DNA from: Balanoglossus misakiensis
Lineage: Eukaryota; Hemichordata
NCBI GenBank assembly: GCA_040954595.2
Contig: CM082583.2
Location: 4,960,001 to 5,024,000, forward strand
Direction: 5' to 3'
Length of the DNA stretch: 64,000 bases
Position numbers and translations under genes: made by a program
Notes under the pieces: generated by a model
What the model saw: the letters and a program-made list of their open reading frames with translations, nothing else
Told to the model about the DNA's origin: nothing
Database searches by the model: none
Shown here: piece by piece, positions 10,268-25,200 of the stretch
Layout: each line of letters opens with the position of its first letter
How positions within the stretch are numbered: the first letter of the stretch is position 1

Positions 10268-13200
10268 GTGAGTATGTTTGCTTAAAGGGCAACGATCGTC
10301 TAAAATGACAGCATTTTGGGTGAAAAGAAGGGAAAAACTAAAGTCTACTTGTACGGTGCACATAATTATGGAAGGAAGTTAATGCAGTCCACTATTTGCA
10401 AAACATTTGGATTGGACATAATGTTTGTACTCACGAAATTACACACTTGCGCATAAGATGATCATTGGCCATTAATTAATAATTTCTTTCTGATTCCAAT
10501 TTCAAATGTGCTCTTTGGCGTAGCTTAGATAAGTTAGTGTGCAGGCTCGTCCACTCGAGATGAGATTTTGACCGTTGAACGTTTTGATTAGCACCAGACA
10601 CAGTTTCTGTTTCCCAGCAGAACCAGAGTAGCATCACTGTGTTATCTGCAAAAAGTACTTTGCCCTTGACTTAGACAGCCACTTGGCAATGATACAGATT
10701 TAAAGCAATTTACAAAATACAATGGGCCCTGCTGCTTATATAGTTGGAAGGAATCCAGGACCGTGTCTGATCGGCCATCACCTGGAGCCTGCGATGAATT
10801 AAGGTCACGGATCACCATGGATTCGCGGCATTTTTAAATTGCTTCGACAAAGCGGGTAATTGTTGTCAAGTCCATTAACACAGCGCGTCAAATTGGCCCT
10901 GATCATTCATTGTACTTGTCCAATTACCTTTGCATTTGCACATCCTAATTTGCCATTGTTGGCTCCTAACCATTCATTGTAATTGAATAATTTCATTATC
11001 AAGGCGACCGCAGAGAGCTCTTTGAATTCACAGTAATGGCCAAATTCATATCGGGGTAAATACCAATTATCGTCCAACTGGGCTTCCGACCTTGGAAAAT
11101 GAAATGACTGTGATACCCACTGTGCTCTTCCTGAGCACACCATAAGTGAAATTCGCACAGGGATAAACACTGGTGTGTACATGTATATGAGCCTTTCGCA
11201 CAAAGCCCCCAAAATTGGCAAATCATCCTTCATCCCATACTGTGAGATCTTGATTATTAAGGACGCAAATCAGTTTTCGGTAACTTTGTAGATGTTGCCA
11301 TAATAGAAGGCAGAAAATTACTATTTACTGCTTTATATTTAGGAGAGTTGCTGCAAGGTTGGTGTCGGATCGTTGAAAGAGATACAGTCCAGCAGGTGTT
11401 TTCCTCTTCTTACAGTACATAACTACCGTACATGCGTATCATAGCAGTTCTTACGAGTATCTACAACATCATTATACACACACAGCATGGCTAACAAAGC
11501 CTTATGGGTAGATGTTGAGCTGCTTGGCAGTAGCCTGCGACCACTCCAAGCCAAAGCAACTGATGTGTGTATATTTAAACTGGAGTAGTTTCTTATTTGC
11601 CCCTGCAATTGTACTGTGGCTGTTGCTTTGTGATGACTCACTTTTGAAATACGCAATTGGCAAGCCGCCTAGACTCAGTAATCAATAAACCTGTTGTAAA
11701 TTAAAGCCTCGGTTTATTACAGAGATTTCCTTGCATTTTGATTGTGGTTTGAATAGACACCACGTGTGTCAATCACAGGGAAGGTAGAATTATTCCAGCA
11801 AGCCCCAGCGGTATCATCATTACGCCACAATTGACACAGAGACTGAAATATCCGTAGCTGGAGGTCCTTCCTCTCTGATCCCCTCTGAGTGCTTCGGGCA
11901 ATAGATCTTTCTGTTTACCTACATTCACATGATCTAAAAGTAAACCCAACTGCCAATTTCCTTGCAAGGGATTGCACTGCCCCTCCAAGAACAGTTTCCC
12001 GATTATAATTTTTGCCATGATTAATTTCCTTTTACACACATATACATGTAGATCCATCAGTCAATGATCGTCCTCAGAAAAAGAGACAAAAATCATTCTG
12101 GTTTTGCCCCAGACATAGCAGTGTGAGTTTGTAGTGCAACGCACATGTGGTACTGCACTGGTGAATGTTGAAATAAATGAATGCCGGCTTTTCACAGCGT
12201 GACCCATGTCAGGTAGAGATAAATACTTAGAGAACTTCATGTGGGTTGCCTAGCATAGCACAAAGTACTAAGCCCCGTAAAAACAAACTTTGACACAGGT
12301 TTCTCAGACTGAGAGAGGGTACTAACAGTCAAACCTGTCTAGCTGTTATTTGTGGTATTCAGGTTTTGCCTACATCTCCCTGACTTTCTTAAATATTGCT
12401 TTAGGATCTTGCAGTGAGGCTGCTTTAAACTCATTATTTACATTTGCATGCATCTCTTATGTGGGATAGAGTTACAGAAAATGAGTTTGGGTGCAATATA
12501 TTGATAATAAAATGACAGCATGCTTGACATGTTAAATATAAAAGGGTTTTCTGTTGTGAAGCTGTGAAAAGATGAATTATTTATAATACTGTATTCTTAC
12601 CAAAAACACATAGAATATGAGATAAATAATTAATAGAAAATTTCAGTGTGCAGAATGTGCAATATATTTTCAGGTACATGTACTACAATGAATTTGTGCA
12701 GTTTAAAATTAAAGAAAGACATATTTTTGTGATTATAAATGAAAAAGATTGAGCGTTTTCATTTTCCTTGGTCTGATGCAATATAGATAACAGTGCTGTT
12801 GGACCAATATTTTATATTTTAAAGGTTAAATATTATTGTTTCATCCAATGATTTATTCACACGAATTGATAGACTGGTGGGAGAACACAAGACAAATGAT
12901 GACGTAATTATTAAGAGTAAATATAGAATTGACAATTCTAGGATACTGTCAACAATCAGACGAGATAATTAACAACACAGTGCGCTTTATGTTTGAGAAC
13001 AGAAAATCACATTAGCTGAAATATGTTTTCATTTTGAAAGTTAGTTCTGTGTCATTGGTTCTGTGTCTTATCAGTAAAATTGAGTATACTATCCACATTA
13101 TAGGAATTATGTTCGATCATGTTGTAGAAGAAGTGTCAGCGTTTTGATAATCCAGTTGACATCTTGTACCTAGAGATGAATGCAGTAAACCAACCCTGTT

Positions 13201-16200
13201 CCTTTAAACGTCACTCACAGTCTTTATCCATTCTTTTCAGACAACAATGAAATCTATGCCTGGGGAAACGGAAACAGCGGACAGTAAGTAAACTCACACG
13301 TTCTAAAGGCAAACTTTTTTTCATAACAAAGTCTAAAAACAGATTTGGAGGATTAACTTTCGTTTCTTTAACTTTATTTCCAGTCTTGTGTTTTACAAAT
13401 TGCTCATAGTACAGTAAAACCTCTCTAAACCGAACACCAGGTTCTTACAGACAGGTTTTACTGTAGCACATTCTTTAGAACAAAGATTTATTGCTTGTAC
13501 AGAGCAGTATGAGACCAAAATATGAGTGACAATTTTGCCAAAATTTCTTGTTTTTTTACAAGTAAATACATGTAAGAGCACACTTCTGAAAACTCTAGGC
13601 TTGTTTTCTTAACTAGACATTTTGAAGTTACAGTGAATGTAAAACGTTACATTTAACGCCGAAAAGGTGTGTGCAGAATCATAATGACGGCATTTCCCTT
13701 TATAATGGAAAATGCCGGAAAAGTAGGGAAATTTCAGGAACACTTAATTTGATTCCGTTCTTTGACTAACGTCTGAAGTGTGTTCGCAAATTGAATGCGT
13801 AGCAATTGTGCGGTAATACGCAACTCAAATAGCGTGAGGCGGAGAGACGTGACTGAATAGTAGTGGCCATTGTGGGATCTGGGGGAGTCATTAACCTCAG
13901 CGGGGAGAAAGGTGATCACACTTCCAACAGGTGGATGTTGACACAGGCGTCCAAGATCGTTTGAACATGGCTGGGTTATTTGACGACGTCTGGCTGATCG
14001 TGCGAGACTACAGGCCATGAATAGCACATTGTCTGTGTTGCTATTGGAGTGTGGTTGTTAAAGGCCTGGCATGAGCAGCAATAGAGGTAGCCTAGTATCT
14101 AGCCATATTTTGTCCGCTTGGAAGCAAAGCGGACAAAATACGGCTAGGTACTACTAGGCTACAATAGAGGATGTTGCCCGAAGCTTGTGTTGTGTATTGC
14201 TTTAGACTACTGTATTCACATTGTCTGGTAGTGAGTTCTTAGTTTACGTTGGTTTGCGTAGAAGAAAATGTGTGGTTATGTAACTATGTTGATTGATGAA
14301 CATCTGTAGGTTCAACCGCGTTCAGTTTACCAACTTCTTTGAGGATGTTACCAAATGAACTGTCAGTTACATCTGTATTTGGAGAAACGGTCTTTTGTGA
14401 TGTATTCAAGATCACGGTCAATCCACAAGATTGGAGTAACCGTGTCAGGATATAAAAGGAGAAGAAGAATTGAAATGTAGCAGAAATTTAATCAAACTGA
14501 AAAAATTCATTCAACATTATTTCTGGACAATTGACAGTAGCCACTTTTGGTCTTTCTCTTGCTCAAACGGACAAAAAGATTGAAGTAGCCAAATTGAAAT
14601 TGTAGTCACGTGCAATTGTCACTCACTCATACTGACAGCATTCATGACTGTGTAACACAGACTAACCAAAGTGTGGAGAAACCACATCAGGCAAACAAAA
14701 AGGCATACAAGACTTCAAAGCCTTTTTTTACACAATCGGGTTACATGTATGTATGGAACACACAAGACGCCAGACACCCAAAAATTTAAAACACTCTGAA
14801 GAATTTGAAATATTCTGTTTCTCGTTCCAAAATATTGGTTCAAGTCAAAGACTTTGGTAAACCTGCAGCTGGCCAACTCTGGCCAAAAAAGGACACCATA
14901 TCTCTCGTGAAAAGATCACTTTAAGACAGTCATCTTTAAACACAAGTTTGCACTCAGTCTCTTGCATTTTGCAGACTTGGATGTGGCGACCGGGAAACTC
15001 ACTCGGAGCCTCAGAGAGTCCAGCTCAGCGACCGGTCGGCGCGAGTGCGGGGCGTCGCCTGTGGCAGCAGACACACCCTCGTCTGGCTGGAGAACGGCAG
15101 GTGTTACAGCTTCGGGAATAACTACAACGCTCAGCTGGGATACGATTTCAAAGTGAAGAATTACAAAGAGAACCAGGTAAGATATGACTGTTTTGTGTTT
15201 ACTCCATATGTCTTTATGACAGTCTTACAAAGAAATAGATGAGATGCTTGTTGTTGTGTCCCACAGTCTAAGGTTAGCGTTACTGTGCTACTCTGTGCGT
15301 TCACTGAAAATTTACTTATGAGTAATGTTACTAACTGTTTGATTGATTGGGAAGAGATTACGCCAAGAATAGAGAAAATCTAACCCAGTGAAAATAAACA
15401 GATTCACCTTTTGCGTTTTAATGATGTGATTTCGTAACGTGTTACTCTATAAGTGAATGAGAACACTCCCCATGCTCTGTCTGTTGCATAGTGAACGCTG
15501 GGCTTTTTGGCAACCCTCTCCCTTAATACTGACAATGGATGGTGGACCTGGATGTTTTGGTGAAGCCAGGCCCACTGTTTAAGCCACATTGTCAGGTGCA
15601 AGGCAGGGATGGGTACTATGTGAGAACGTCTGAAGCAAAACACTGATGGAATCATCAGTAGAGTCAGAAGGGTCATTTAACTGACAACTGGGCAAAATAT
15701 CCATGAAGTTACATTGAGATTCTTCTGCTTCTGTTTGATCCTGCCTGTGTTGGTACCACTCTGATCCATCCGATATAGGGATGGGCTCATTCCCTTCTGT
15801 ATTGCCTTGTTTGTGTGTTAGATTCTTAGCAACTGGTCCTTACCTTGGACAGAGGCAGTAAAGAACTATTTAAGCACAAAAGACTCTGTACACCCCTACA
15901 TCTGATTTTAAGGGGGGGGGGGGGGGGGGGTTCGTCCCATGTTATTACCATATATAATGTGTTGGCTGGTTGTGCCAGGTTGGCAGGTATCTTTATAAAC
16001 AGAAAAGTTGCACATACATTTTGCAGTGGAGACACCCCCTCCCCCTTAATCACACTGTGTGAACCATCGTACATGGCTTGCATCTGTAAACCGGTCCTTG
16101 GAATAATGTCCGTGTCCTAGAACGGGACACCAATGTCTTTGATCAATAATGGCATTTGTTAATGCTCTCAAACAGTAGCTTGGATTAGTCCAAGACACCA

Positions 16201-19200
16201 TGATGATACTATAGCAATTTACTTATCACCACAACCCTTCCTTGTCTTTCCACTGTATTCACATCAAAATACCATGTTATATCTTTATCATCATGCCCTC
16301 CCCCCTCTGTTCAAGTTGTGACATATTTCAACTCTGTTCCCTGTAATTCATCAAAATCTACAAAATTGTCTGTAGTCTTCGTTGCAAACATGTTCCTGTC
16401 CACTGTAAGTTTTGCATGTCATTATTTTCTGAAACCCTGTCTTTTCTATTCTTTTTCATTTTTTTTCTCTCCCATTCTAGGTTCTGCCTCATGTGCTGTT
16501 GCATCATAGGGATAAGGGCAGATATCTTGACGAGGTATAATAATAATAACAATGGCAAAGTAACAAAATAAAAAAAGTGGGGGTGGGGTGGGGCGCAGGG
16601 TGAAGTTTGTGCGCTTTTAGTAATAACTAGCTGGCATGGCGTGACTTATTATAGACTTACATGCGCAGTCATTCTAATATTAATACTCCATTGTTTCATA
16701 TTGATATTGTTTGAAATTGATATCCAGATGCCCTGTCATATTTTGATTAGGTGTAGCACCTAGGTCAAAGGTTAGCTGGGTCAGAAGTTAGTGCAAAATA
16801 TAGCCATCTCTCAGAAACACTTCATGCACTCTCTGCCTCTGTCTAATCTACAGATTGATCAGAAACTTCACCTAGGAGTGGAAAAATGGCTTTTTGTCAG
16901 TTTTGTCCTGGCCAATCCAAGCAATATCAACATGGCAATGTCTAGTCACTAATTTCTTGCGAAAAAAAGTGCAAATAACAGCGCAAGATACGTGTTTGTG
17001 CAATTAGCGGACGGTTTGCCTGATAATTGGTCGCTTAGCCATAGATCAATAACAGAGCATGCTATCAAGGTGTCATTCAATATTTCTAACCATTTCCCCC
17101 GTAGTTTTACCACCTTCCTACACTTTGTGTAAACAATTGTAAAAAATCACTTGTAGAAGCAGACCTAACCATGACTGGTTGGTGGGGAAAGGAAACTTTG
17201 ATAATGATGACAATCATTAACTTTAATTTTTATTATTTTTTAAGGTACAGATAAAGTTTCACCAAGAACACCTGTAATGTTAAGCCAGTAGTCACACGTT
17301 TTGTGTGTAAAAAAGTTTAAGGAGGATTCCATCATTCTAGTTGCTGTGGATATCGTTGCATAGCAACTCGAATAGTGGAAGCCATTCTTAAAGGAAGGGC
17401 TCTCACTAACATATGGAGCATGCTTTTCTAACAGTTTGTGTTCAGCATAGCTGAGGTAATTCTTAGTCCAACAGGAATGATATATTGTTGATTTTTTTAA
17501 GTTTTGGAGAATGTTTGTTTCCATTTTGCTTGCAATCGTTTTTGTATGCTGTTTCAAGTTTGCATAATGAATTGCTGTGATTATGCATGAGTTTGTACAT
17601 CATTACTTGGTGTGTGTTAAATTCGACAACTTCACTAGTAGAATATCTCAGTTCTGTTATGAATTTATAAGTACAAGTAAAAAACAGAACAAATGTCAGT
17701 AAAAAGGGGTAAGTATACCACTTGAGGGCAGTGTTCACACTTACGGTTTCTGCGTTGACCGCTTTCTTTATGCCGCTAGCCTCCTGGGGGCAGTATTCAC
17801 ACGGGTTAATGACAGACCAGCCATTGGGATTGTATTTTATGGAGGGATGTACAAATAAGTCGTTTTTGTCATGTACACACAGGTTGGAAAGCTTTGCCTA
17901 AATCGGCAGAAGTTGAAATATCTGATAGTCTAAATCCGCAGGATTTGAGGTTGAAGAGTGAATGGAAAAAAAATGAAATGTGTATGCTAATACATTGTCC
18001 ATTAGTTAGTGCATTCTCTCACAAAGGCACGTGGTACTAGCTAATATAGCTTAACAGGCGTAGAAGGCTGCACTAAGCGCCGAGAGTGATGTTGCGACGG
18101 CGTCTTAGTCTGTACACAGACGTTTATGCGTCCCTAATGGCCTTGTAATCCCAGCCAGTGTCTACATGGCACCGTGGAAATGCCGAGGATTATTTAAGTG
18201 AATTTCACCCACGAACCCAGTTCATCGGTGATCCCGGGAGACGGGGGAATTAGCGGCGCGGGCGGACGCAAATCCATGTTTTGGTTTCATCTTCCGATTA
18301 GCCGCGCTAATCCGTATCAATTTCTGGCACGGGGGAGTGATTAGGCCGCCACGGCCGAATTGGAAAACGAACAGGACACGACGTAATTGACAGATTTCAT
18401 TAACACTGTCATGGAACATTTCAATTGTGGGTGGGTTTTTCTCTGACTCCGAAATCGCGCTCTCGAAATAACATTTATTTGATCTGTCTGATCACGGTTG
18501 CCCCCGCGACGCGAATTCTCTGAAATTCAAACCTTGGATGTGGTATGGGCACAGAATTCCCCCGAGGAAAAGTCCGCATCCATTTTGTTTTATTTCCTAA
18601 TTTGATGGGCATTTGATATTTTTCTCTCTCTGAAAGTCAATGTGGATTGTGCATATACCCCACGTCTAATTGATCTCCCTTTGGAGTGTGCAGTGTGGTA
18701 TGACTGATCATCTTTCCAGAGATGCTAATGCTGGTGATATTACAAAGTCATAGACCTTTCAGACGAAGATTACCGCAACAAATACACCGTCAATGTGAAT
18801 GCGCCACAAATTGTAATTTTATTCAGGGATTAGGAGTAAAAAAAACCTGGCATTTTCTTTTTTTCTTTTATCTGGTTATATCTTGATACTCCATTTAGTT
18901 GGACCAGAGTAATGATTTCTTAATTTGTATCTTCTTAATTTTAAATGAAATAAAAGTGTCGGGGGAAATCTGGTTTTGTTTTGTAGCGGTAAGCCAAATG
19001 TTCAAACGCACTGAACCCATCTGAATGTTATATCCACACGGCAGTAGGCAAAACTTTTCCGCTGCTCTGTATCTTCACAGTCACTCACACACACTTGATC
19101 AAAAAAAAACTGACAGATTAAAAAAAGAAGTTTGTTAATATCTTCAAGGTTCTATTTAGCCTAAGCTAACCACCTCTGTTTGTTTGCTCTTTCAGGTGAA

Positions 19201-22200
19201 GCCACACTTGTTGCGAACCTTGCAACACCGCCACGTGACGCAGGTAGCCTGCGGCGAGCGTCACTCAGTGTTCCTCTTCGACACGGGCACCGTAGCAGGA
19301 TGCGGGTGAGTACGCTAAATGAAAATGAAAATAAATTTTTTTTTAAGTTGTGCTGCTAATGAAAACTCCCCCCCCCCCTCCCCCCTGGGGGCAAGTTCCG
19401 TGAAGGTCAACCGCAAGGAACGCTGATAGATGATGTAGAAATGCACTTTGGCTGTACGATTTCGAGCAGCGGTGTAGCGTGGCCCGAAGGCCCTAATAGA
19501 CTAAGTGAAGAGACGGGGAACTGCGTCGACCGGGTAATTTATCGAAGACAGCGGTTTGGGAGCTCTTGAAGATTGCTTTGAAAAAGGTGGTCACCGAGGT
19601 TAAGTGGTATTCGGAGACTGTAATAAAGTTTAAAACGATGAGAGGAGTTGGGGGATGGCACGTCTCCATGGCGACACACGTCGCTAATTAACCAGCCGGA
19701 AAGAAATATGAAGAAGTGGAGGGGGATGGGGGATCAGCAGAGTGGGAAGATCATAACAAGGTCCTCGTCAGAGTGGAGAGGGTGGGCAGGGAAGCGGGGT
19801 GACCTTTAATGATGAAGTATGCTTTTTCATTTTCATCTGGCAAATTCATGTTCATCGGGTTGCCTTCGGGGGATTTGGAAAAACGGGGAGGGTCAGGCTG
19901 GATGACACCGAGCTGTGCGGTGACAAATGGCTTATTCTGGGGAGCATGATGTGAAAACAACGGGTGATATTACTTTATAGATACAGTACTGTAAAACAGG
20001 TTATTTTCCCGACAGGAAATTTTTCGCGATATCAGAAGAGGCAACTGTTACGCGAGGATTAATTTTCACGTTCTCGGATTTCACTGCATCGTTATCTCTT
20101 GAAAACATTTATACACGATGTTTTATTTTCACGTTTTTGGGGGTTTCGAGTATTTAGTTAAAATTTATTGCTCGCAAAAATAACCCGTTTTACAGTATAT
20201 GCAGATGAGTCATTGGAAGCAACGAGTTTGAACTGGGTGCGTGATGCGAACAGAATCAATCATCTTCGTTTTATTAGGAGGAAAAGAGACCATGTTTTCA
20301 TCTAGATCATCCGCTTATTGCACTAAAAAAGTTGCTTTCATACATGTCTTAAAAAATGAATATCGACTTGCTTGAATTTGCAAAAAAAAATTGATGGTAC
20401 ATAACCATTTATAGCATGTGGATAAGTGATTTTTTGTGTGCGTGTGGGGAAGCAAAACTGAAGTTGACTGTTTCCAAATTAGCCATTAAGAAGGTTGTAT
20501 CTTGAGTTGAACTTTGGATATCAAATTTAATATTTTCCATCAATACAGCTTTCAATTGTAATATATATAATGGCAGGGTTAAGGTAGCACTGTGCCTGAG
20601 CAATTTTTCTTTTCAAAGCCATATTTCTCATCAATGGCATTGCGGGAACCCCCACAAACCATTCATTTTCGTAAAGCTGAGAATCCCAACTTTAATACTT
20701 AGATGTAGTTACTTTACTCGGAAGTGAAAAATGAAGACATTATTAGTCAGAAAATATCATTTGGACATGTTTAAACTTCTGGGTTTTTCCTATAAATAAG
20801 TGTCAGCATAAGACAAAGCACTTGTATATCAAAGTATGAAATTTGACCAGAACCGCAATGTACACTGAACATACCACTTAAAATGCAAGAAGGGAAGTTG
20901 AAAGTTAGATTACTTTAGTGAAATATCTGTAATAAAAGCAGATATCAGTCTTATTCAGCTATATTAGCAACCTTTTAGGGTTTGGATAATTTCCCAATGC
21001 TGGATTGTTTCCTCATATTTGCATTGAATTAGAACTTTATCTTCATCCTAATTTTTGCATAACAGGGCAGATATACAAAAAAGTTTAAATTTCTGAGGAA
21101 AACATTTGCCTTCAAAATAAGAAAAAAGTGTGTAAATGACACTGACTCATTTTATTTATCAAGCACAGTAAAAGTTTTCAAAAGTTTTTAGTAGCACCAT
21201 CTCTTCAGGGGACTTCACTATTTTAACCCTTTCACCCCCCCCCCACTTCCCTCTATAGAGGTCCAACTGTACCATAAAAAAAACAATGGATTTGGACCAA
21301 ACCATGGTGGTGAAAGGGTTAAAACTCAAGTCAATGCAGTAAAACCCAGACTCAGCACAGTTTGTATCAACCATAATTGGCGAAACTTCAAGAGAGGAAA
21401 TAGAAAATGTTCGCAATGGGACAAATAAATTGTACCGGTATGAATGAAGGTACTGGTACACTACACACGTCAGTGATTCTTGCGTTTGAGTTACGGCGGG
21501 GAGCGTGTGCTTTGTCGAAGTGCAGCGGGGGTATCTGTGCTCCGTCGTATTTTCTCATACAGCTTTTAACTGTGATAAACCACAATTGCAGCCACACGCA
21601 GAGCCATAAAAAAGAGGGGGGAACAAACACCGATATGGTTTACACAGATTAAAACCTCATTGCCGACTTCTTTTCCATCAAAATTAATGAAACCGCAATA
21701 AAAGAACTTTATTATATTTACGGCAGGTATGGGCAGGTCGATCGACATTAGAAACCGCTGCAAAGGAGGGCTCTCAAATATGAATGAAAATATCAAAGTG
21801 TTATGGCAATAACTTATAATAAGGAGACTCGGGTTTAATGACTCCGTTCTGTGGCCATTAAAGGTGCGGTTGTTATCAGTAATAATCATAAATTATTAGC
21901 GTATAATATCTTGGCGCGGGGTTATTTTTATGAAAAGGCGCACTTCACTTTCTTAGAAATCGGCGAAATTTCCACAGCTTTAATGAATAGTGGCCGATCC
22001 TCTGGGTGAATTAATCCCCAAGGGTGCATCACTCGGGAATGAAGAGGAAGGCATGTCCTGTCCTGACTTCATTAGGGCCAATTACGGGTTCATATCTGCC
22101 TCTCAAGCGATAATATTTTCTGTGAAATTGAAATAATCTGCGCGTGTTGGTAATAGCGGGCGGTTCTATTCTCTGGAGTTAGTTGATTGGTTACAAGTTG

Positions 22201-25200
22201 CTGTGATGTGTGGTGTGTCTCCTCCCTCTGGGTGCTGAGTGCCACAGCGCTGCATTCACTTCGTACTTTCATTCCGCCGACTTTTATACGTTCAGATTTG
22301 TACAAGTGCGTTTGGTCGCCAGTTTGCAGTCTTTCACAGAATGGAACTTGGAAGTTTATTGTTAATGTTACCAAAATCCGTTTGATGAGTTAGCTGTCTT
22401 TTCTCTCCGAAATTCAAAGTGACTGCTTTCTTTTCAATTCAAAGCTATTAGTCTACTTCTAGCACTTCAAAGTGAAGAAATGTCACAGAATACAAATTTG
22501 GAAGTTTCCTATACACTGGACACCTTTGCAAACTTAACAATTTCTCCAGTCTTTGATGTCTGGTTTAGACAGATTTCACTGTCAAATTTCAATCGATGCC
22601 ATTTGCACAACATAGCTGAGCACTTCAGCCACACAACAAATGATGTGCTTGTATGCATTTTACATGAATGGAAGTCTTCCTGCTATATGTTTTATTACCT
22701 CACCCATGTTTAACGTTATCAGTGTTGCTTTTGTCTCATTATACCAGTCACCAACCGTTGCATGAGCCTTTTTTCTGAACAGCGCCACCTATGGTCAGAC
22801 TGCCATAAAACAAGAATGGAAATCTGTGTCTCATTTTCCTACCGTTTAAAACACTTCTCTGTAAAAGGGGCATGTCTAGTATGTCTTGTTTTGAAAGCAC
22901 TTGTCATACTTCTTCTTTTCTTTTTAAAGTTCTCAAGGGCGCAGATCGGTGTCAATTTCCTCCCCCTGCAGTTCTTTCTAGAATTCCCCCTCGTCATATC
23001 TGCCCTGCATGCTGATTAACCCTAAGTATCTTGTACATGTATGTATGTATGTACAGGATGCAGATTAAAGTCCAAAAGAAACCTCTAATGTTAACAAATA
23101 TAGTTCCCGGGGTGTTTTTTTCTCTCATATAGTCCATTGAAAATGTGGTCAATTTAAGAAAACTCTGCAGGGCTGGGTTTATTATACACTGAAATCACAT
23201 GAATACTGCTTGAAGTAAAAAAAAGTTGTGTAGTAAAGTCAGAGTGTTAGAAGTCCCAGAGGCTTGTAGAGCTGATTATTACCAAGATACCAAACAATGA
23301 CAAGAAGCAGCCAAAATTGTGTTCGAAGTGGTTTAAAATTTCAAACCAAGTCTTCCATCAAGCTAAGGTTTCCATCCTCCTCCCGCTTCACGACAGATTC
23401 CATCCATATATTACCACGTAATGCAGAAACATTTCCTATTGGGAAATGGCGATCTATTTAATTTACCATCAGGGATGTATTTCTCAATTAGATTTGATGC
23501 ACCGCCGATTACCGCAGCTCGACCCAAATTTGACAACTTATTTATATTTTTAATTTTCGCCTGATTTATGGCCGTTCCGAGCGAACGGATCCTCCCCTGG
23601 TATTGCGTGCTACGGTGGTGGGGGGATCACGCGCGTCCATTGTGTCAGAATGCATTGCCGTTTGCTCCGAGTCAATTGATATGAATAATCATGGTCACTT
23701 CTTCCATCAGACAAGGTCATATACCTTGCCTGGTTATTAATATTTCATTTCCATCAATTACCCGTGATAAAACACTCGAGTAAAGCAGCCTTTGTATCGT
23801 AAACAGGGTTTCTTTTTCCCTCATCCAGCTGGTGTCAGCTTCGCTTAGCCGCGATTGGTCGCAGCTTAAACTTTCAACTTGAACTTCACCGAAATAATCT
23901 CGACGTGCCCGCGCAAATGACTCCGCCGGGACCGCGAACCAATTTTAAATGTAATATTCCTAAATGATAGATTGTGATTAGGGCTAATATTAAATGTCAG
24001 GCATCGAGATAAAATAATGAAGTACTTGGTTTGCACCGCGGAATATTTCTCCCTTGATGAGAATTTTCGAACGCTAAACATGCATATTTATTCGCAAATT
24101 GATAAGCGATGAGATTGAGCCCCGGTTAAATTTTCCAAGGAACTCTTCGTTTTCCATTGCATCTGCATGGGGATGTCATTAGCGATAATAATGTTTGTGC
24201 CCCTTGGTCGGCGATGTGACTACAGCAATATTGTAATAAGCTTCTGATGGCTTAATGTTAAGTATATTCCCATGGCAAATATTAAATGCTGTATAAGTTA
24301 TTGGTTCCTCTCAGGTCCAAAGTACTCCGGTTATGAAGGAGTATGTTGCAGACAGTTGTTGACAGGTAGACATCTCAGCGTGTTCAACTGCATCTCCTTC
24401 TCGAGACAACATATTTAGTATTTCAACTAGTCTAGGAGAGTTCTTACTTGTGACCAGTTTTGATAGGATTCAATTTACTGTAACGATTCAGATTGGAATC
24501 AAATGCAACGGCCCGGTTTTGTTTCCATGGAAACAGCCTACAGCATCTAAGGCTTATGAAACCAACCGTGTGAAGTTTCATCAGAATTGATTTCCTTCGT
24601 TGCATTTTTGCTTCACACCATTATTTCGTGTGCAGCCCTGTTTTCTGCCCGGTTGTCTGTGAAAGCTGTAGGTTTTCAGCAGAGAGGAGGTTCAGGATTA
24701 GGGGTGGTTGAGAATATTGCATTTGGGACTTTGGAATGTTGTGAAACTTGTCCAAGTGAAACACTTTTATGGGCTTGTGAAATTCCCAGGTTTCATTTGT
24801 GCTGCTTGATTGTCCCCGAGAGTTTTGGAATTTAAAACTGATCCTGGAAAGTCTTGGAAAATGCAGGAAGGATGAAATTTAGTTCCGGATTATTCTGATT
24901 CGGCTAATATACACCCATGCTGTTGTAAAAGTTGACCAACAGGATTAGATTTTTTTCAACACAGTTGTTTCATAAACACCTTCCCCCCATCTTAAATGTT
25001 TTGGGAAAGTTTATACCTGGGAAACTGGAAAGTCCTGGAATGAAAGACTTTGAGTGGAATGAACCCTGGAATGAACCAAGAGGGGGTCTTTCAGACAGGT
25101 GTTTTGTTAAGAAGGTGTCACTGCCAAGCTCTAAAGGTTATATAGTGTAGAGTGCACCCACTTTATGGCATTGTTTCTTTTCTGTAACCATCTGAATGAT

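Larger units (their letters stand above)
13284..14974 (+). other. RCC1 gene intron 2
   Basis: 1691 bp, phase 2. It carries two small inverted-repeat elements, at 13410-13465 and 14088-14161, described separately. The remainder is unremarkable. Confidence 0.8.
15177..19195 (+). other. RCC1 gene intron 3
   Basis: 4019 bp, phase 0. Contains a G19 tract (15912-15930), a tandem pair of CTCF-like sequences (17718-17793) and a GC-rich block at about 18050-18560 with homeodomain-type motifs. No coding exon found. Confidence 0.8.
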
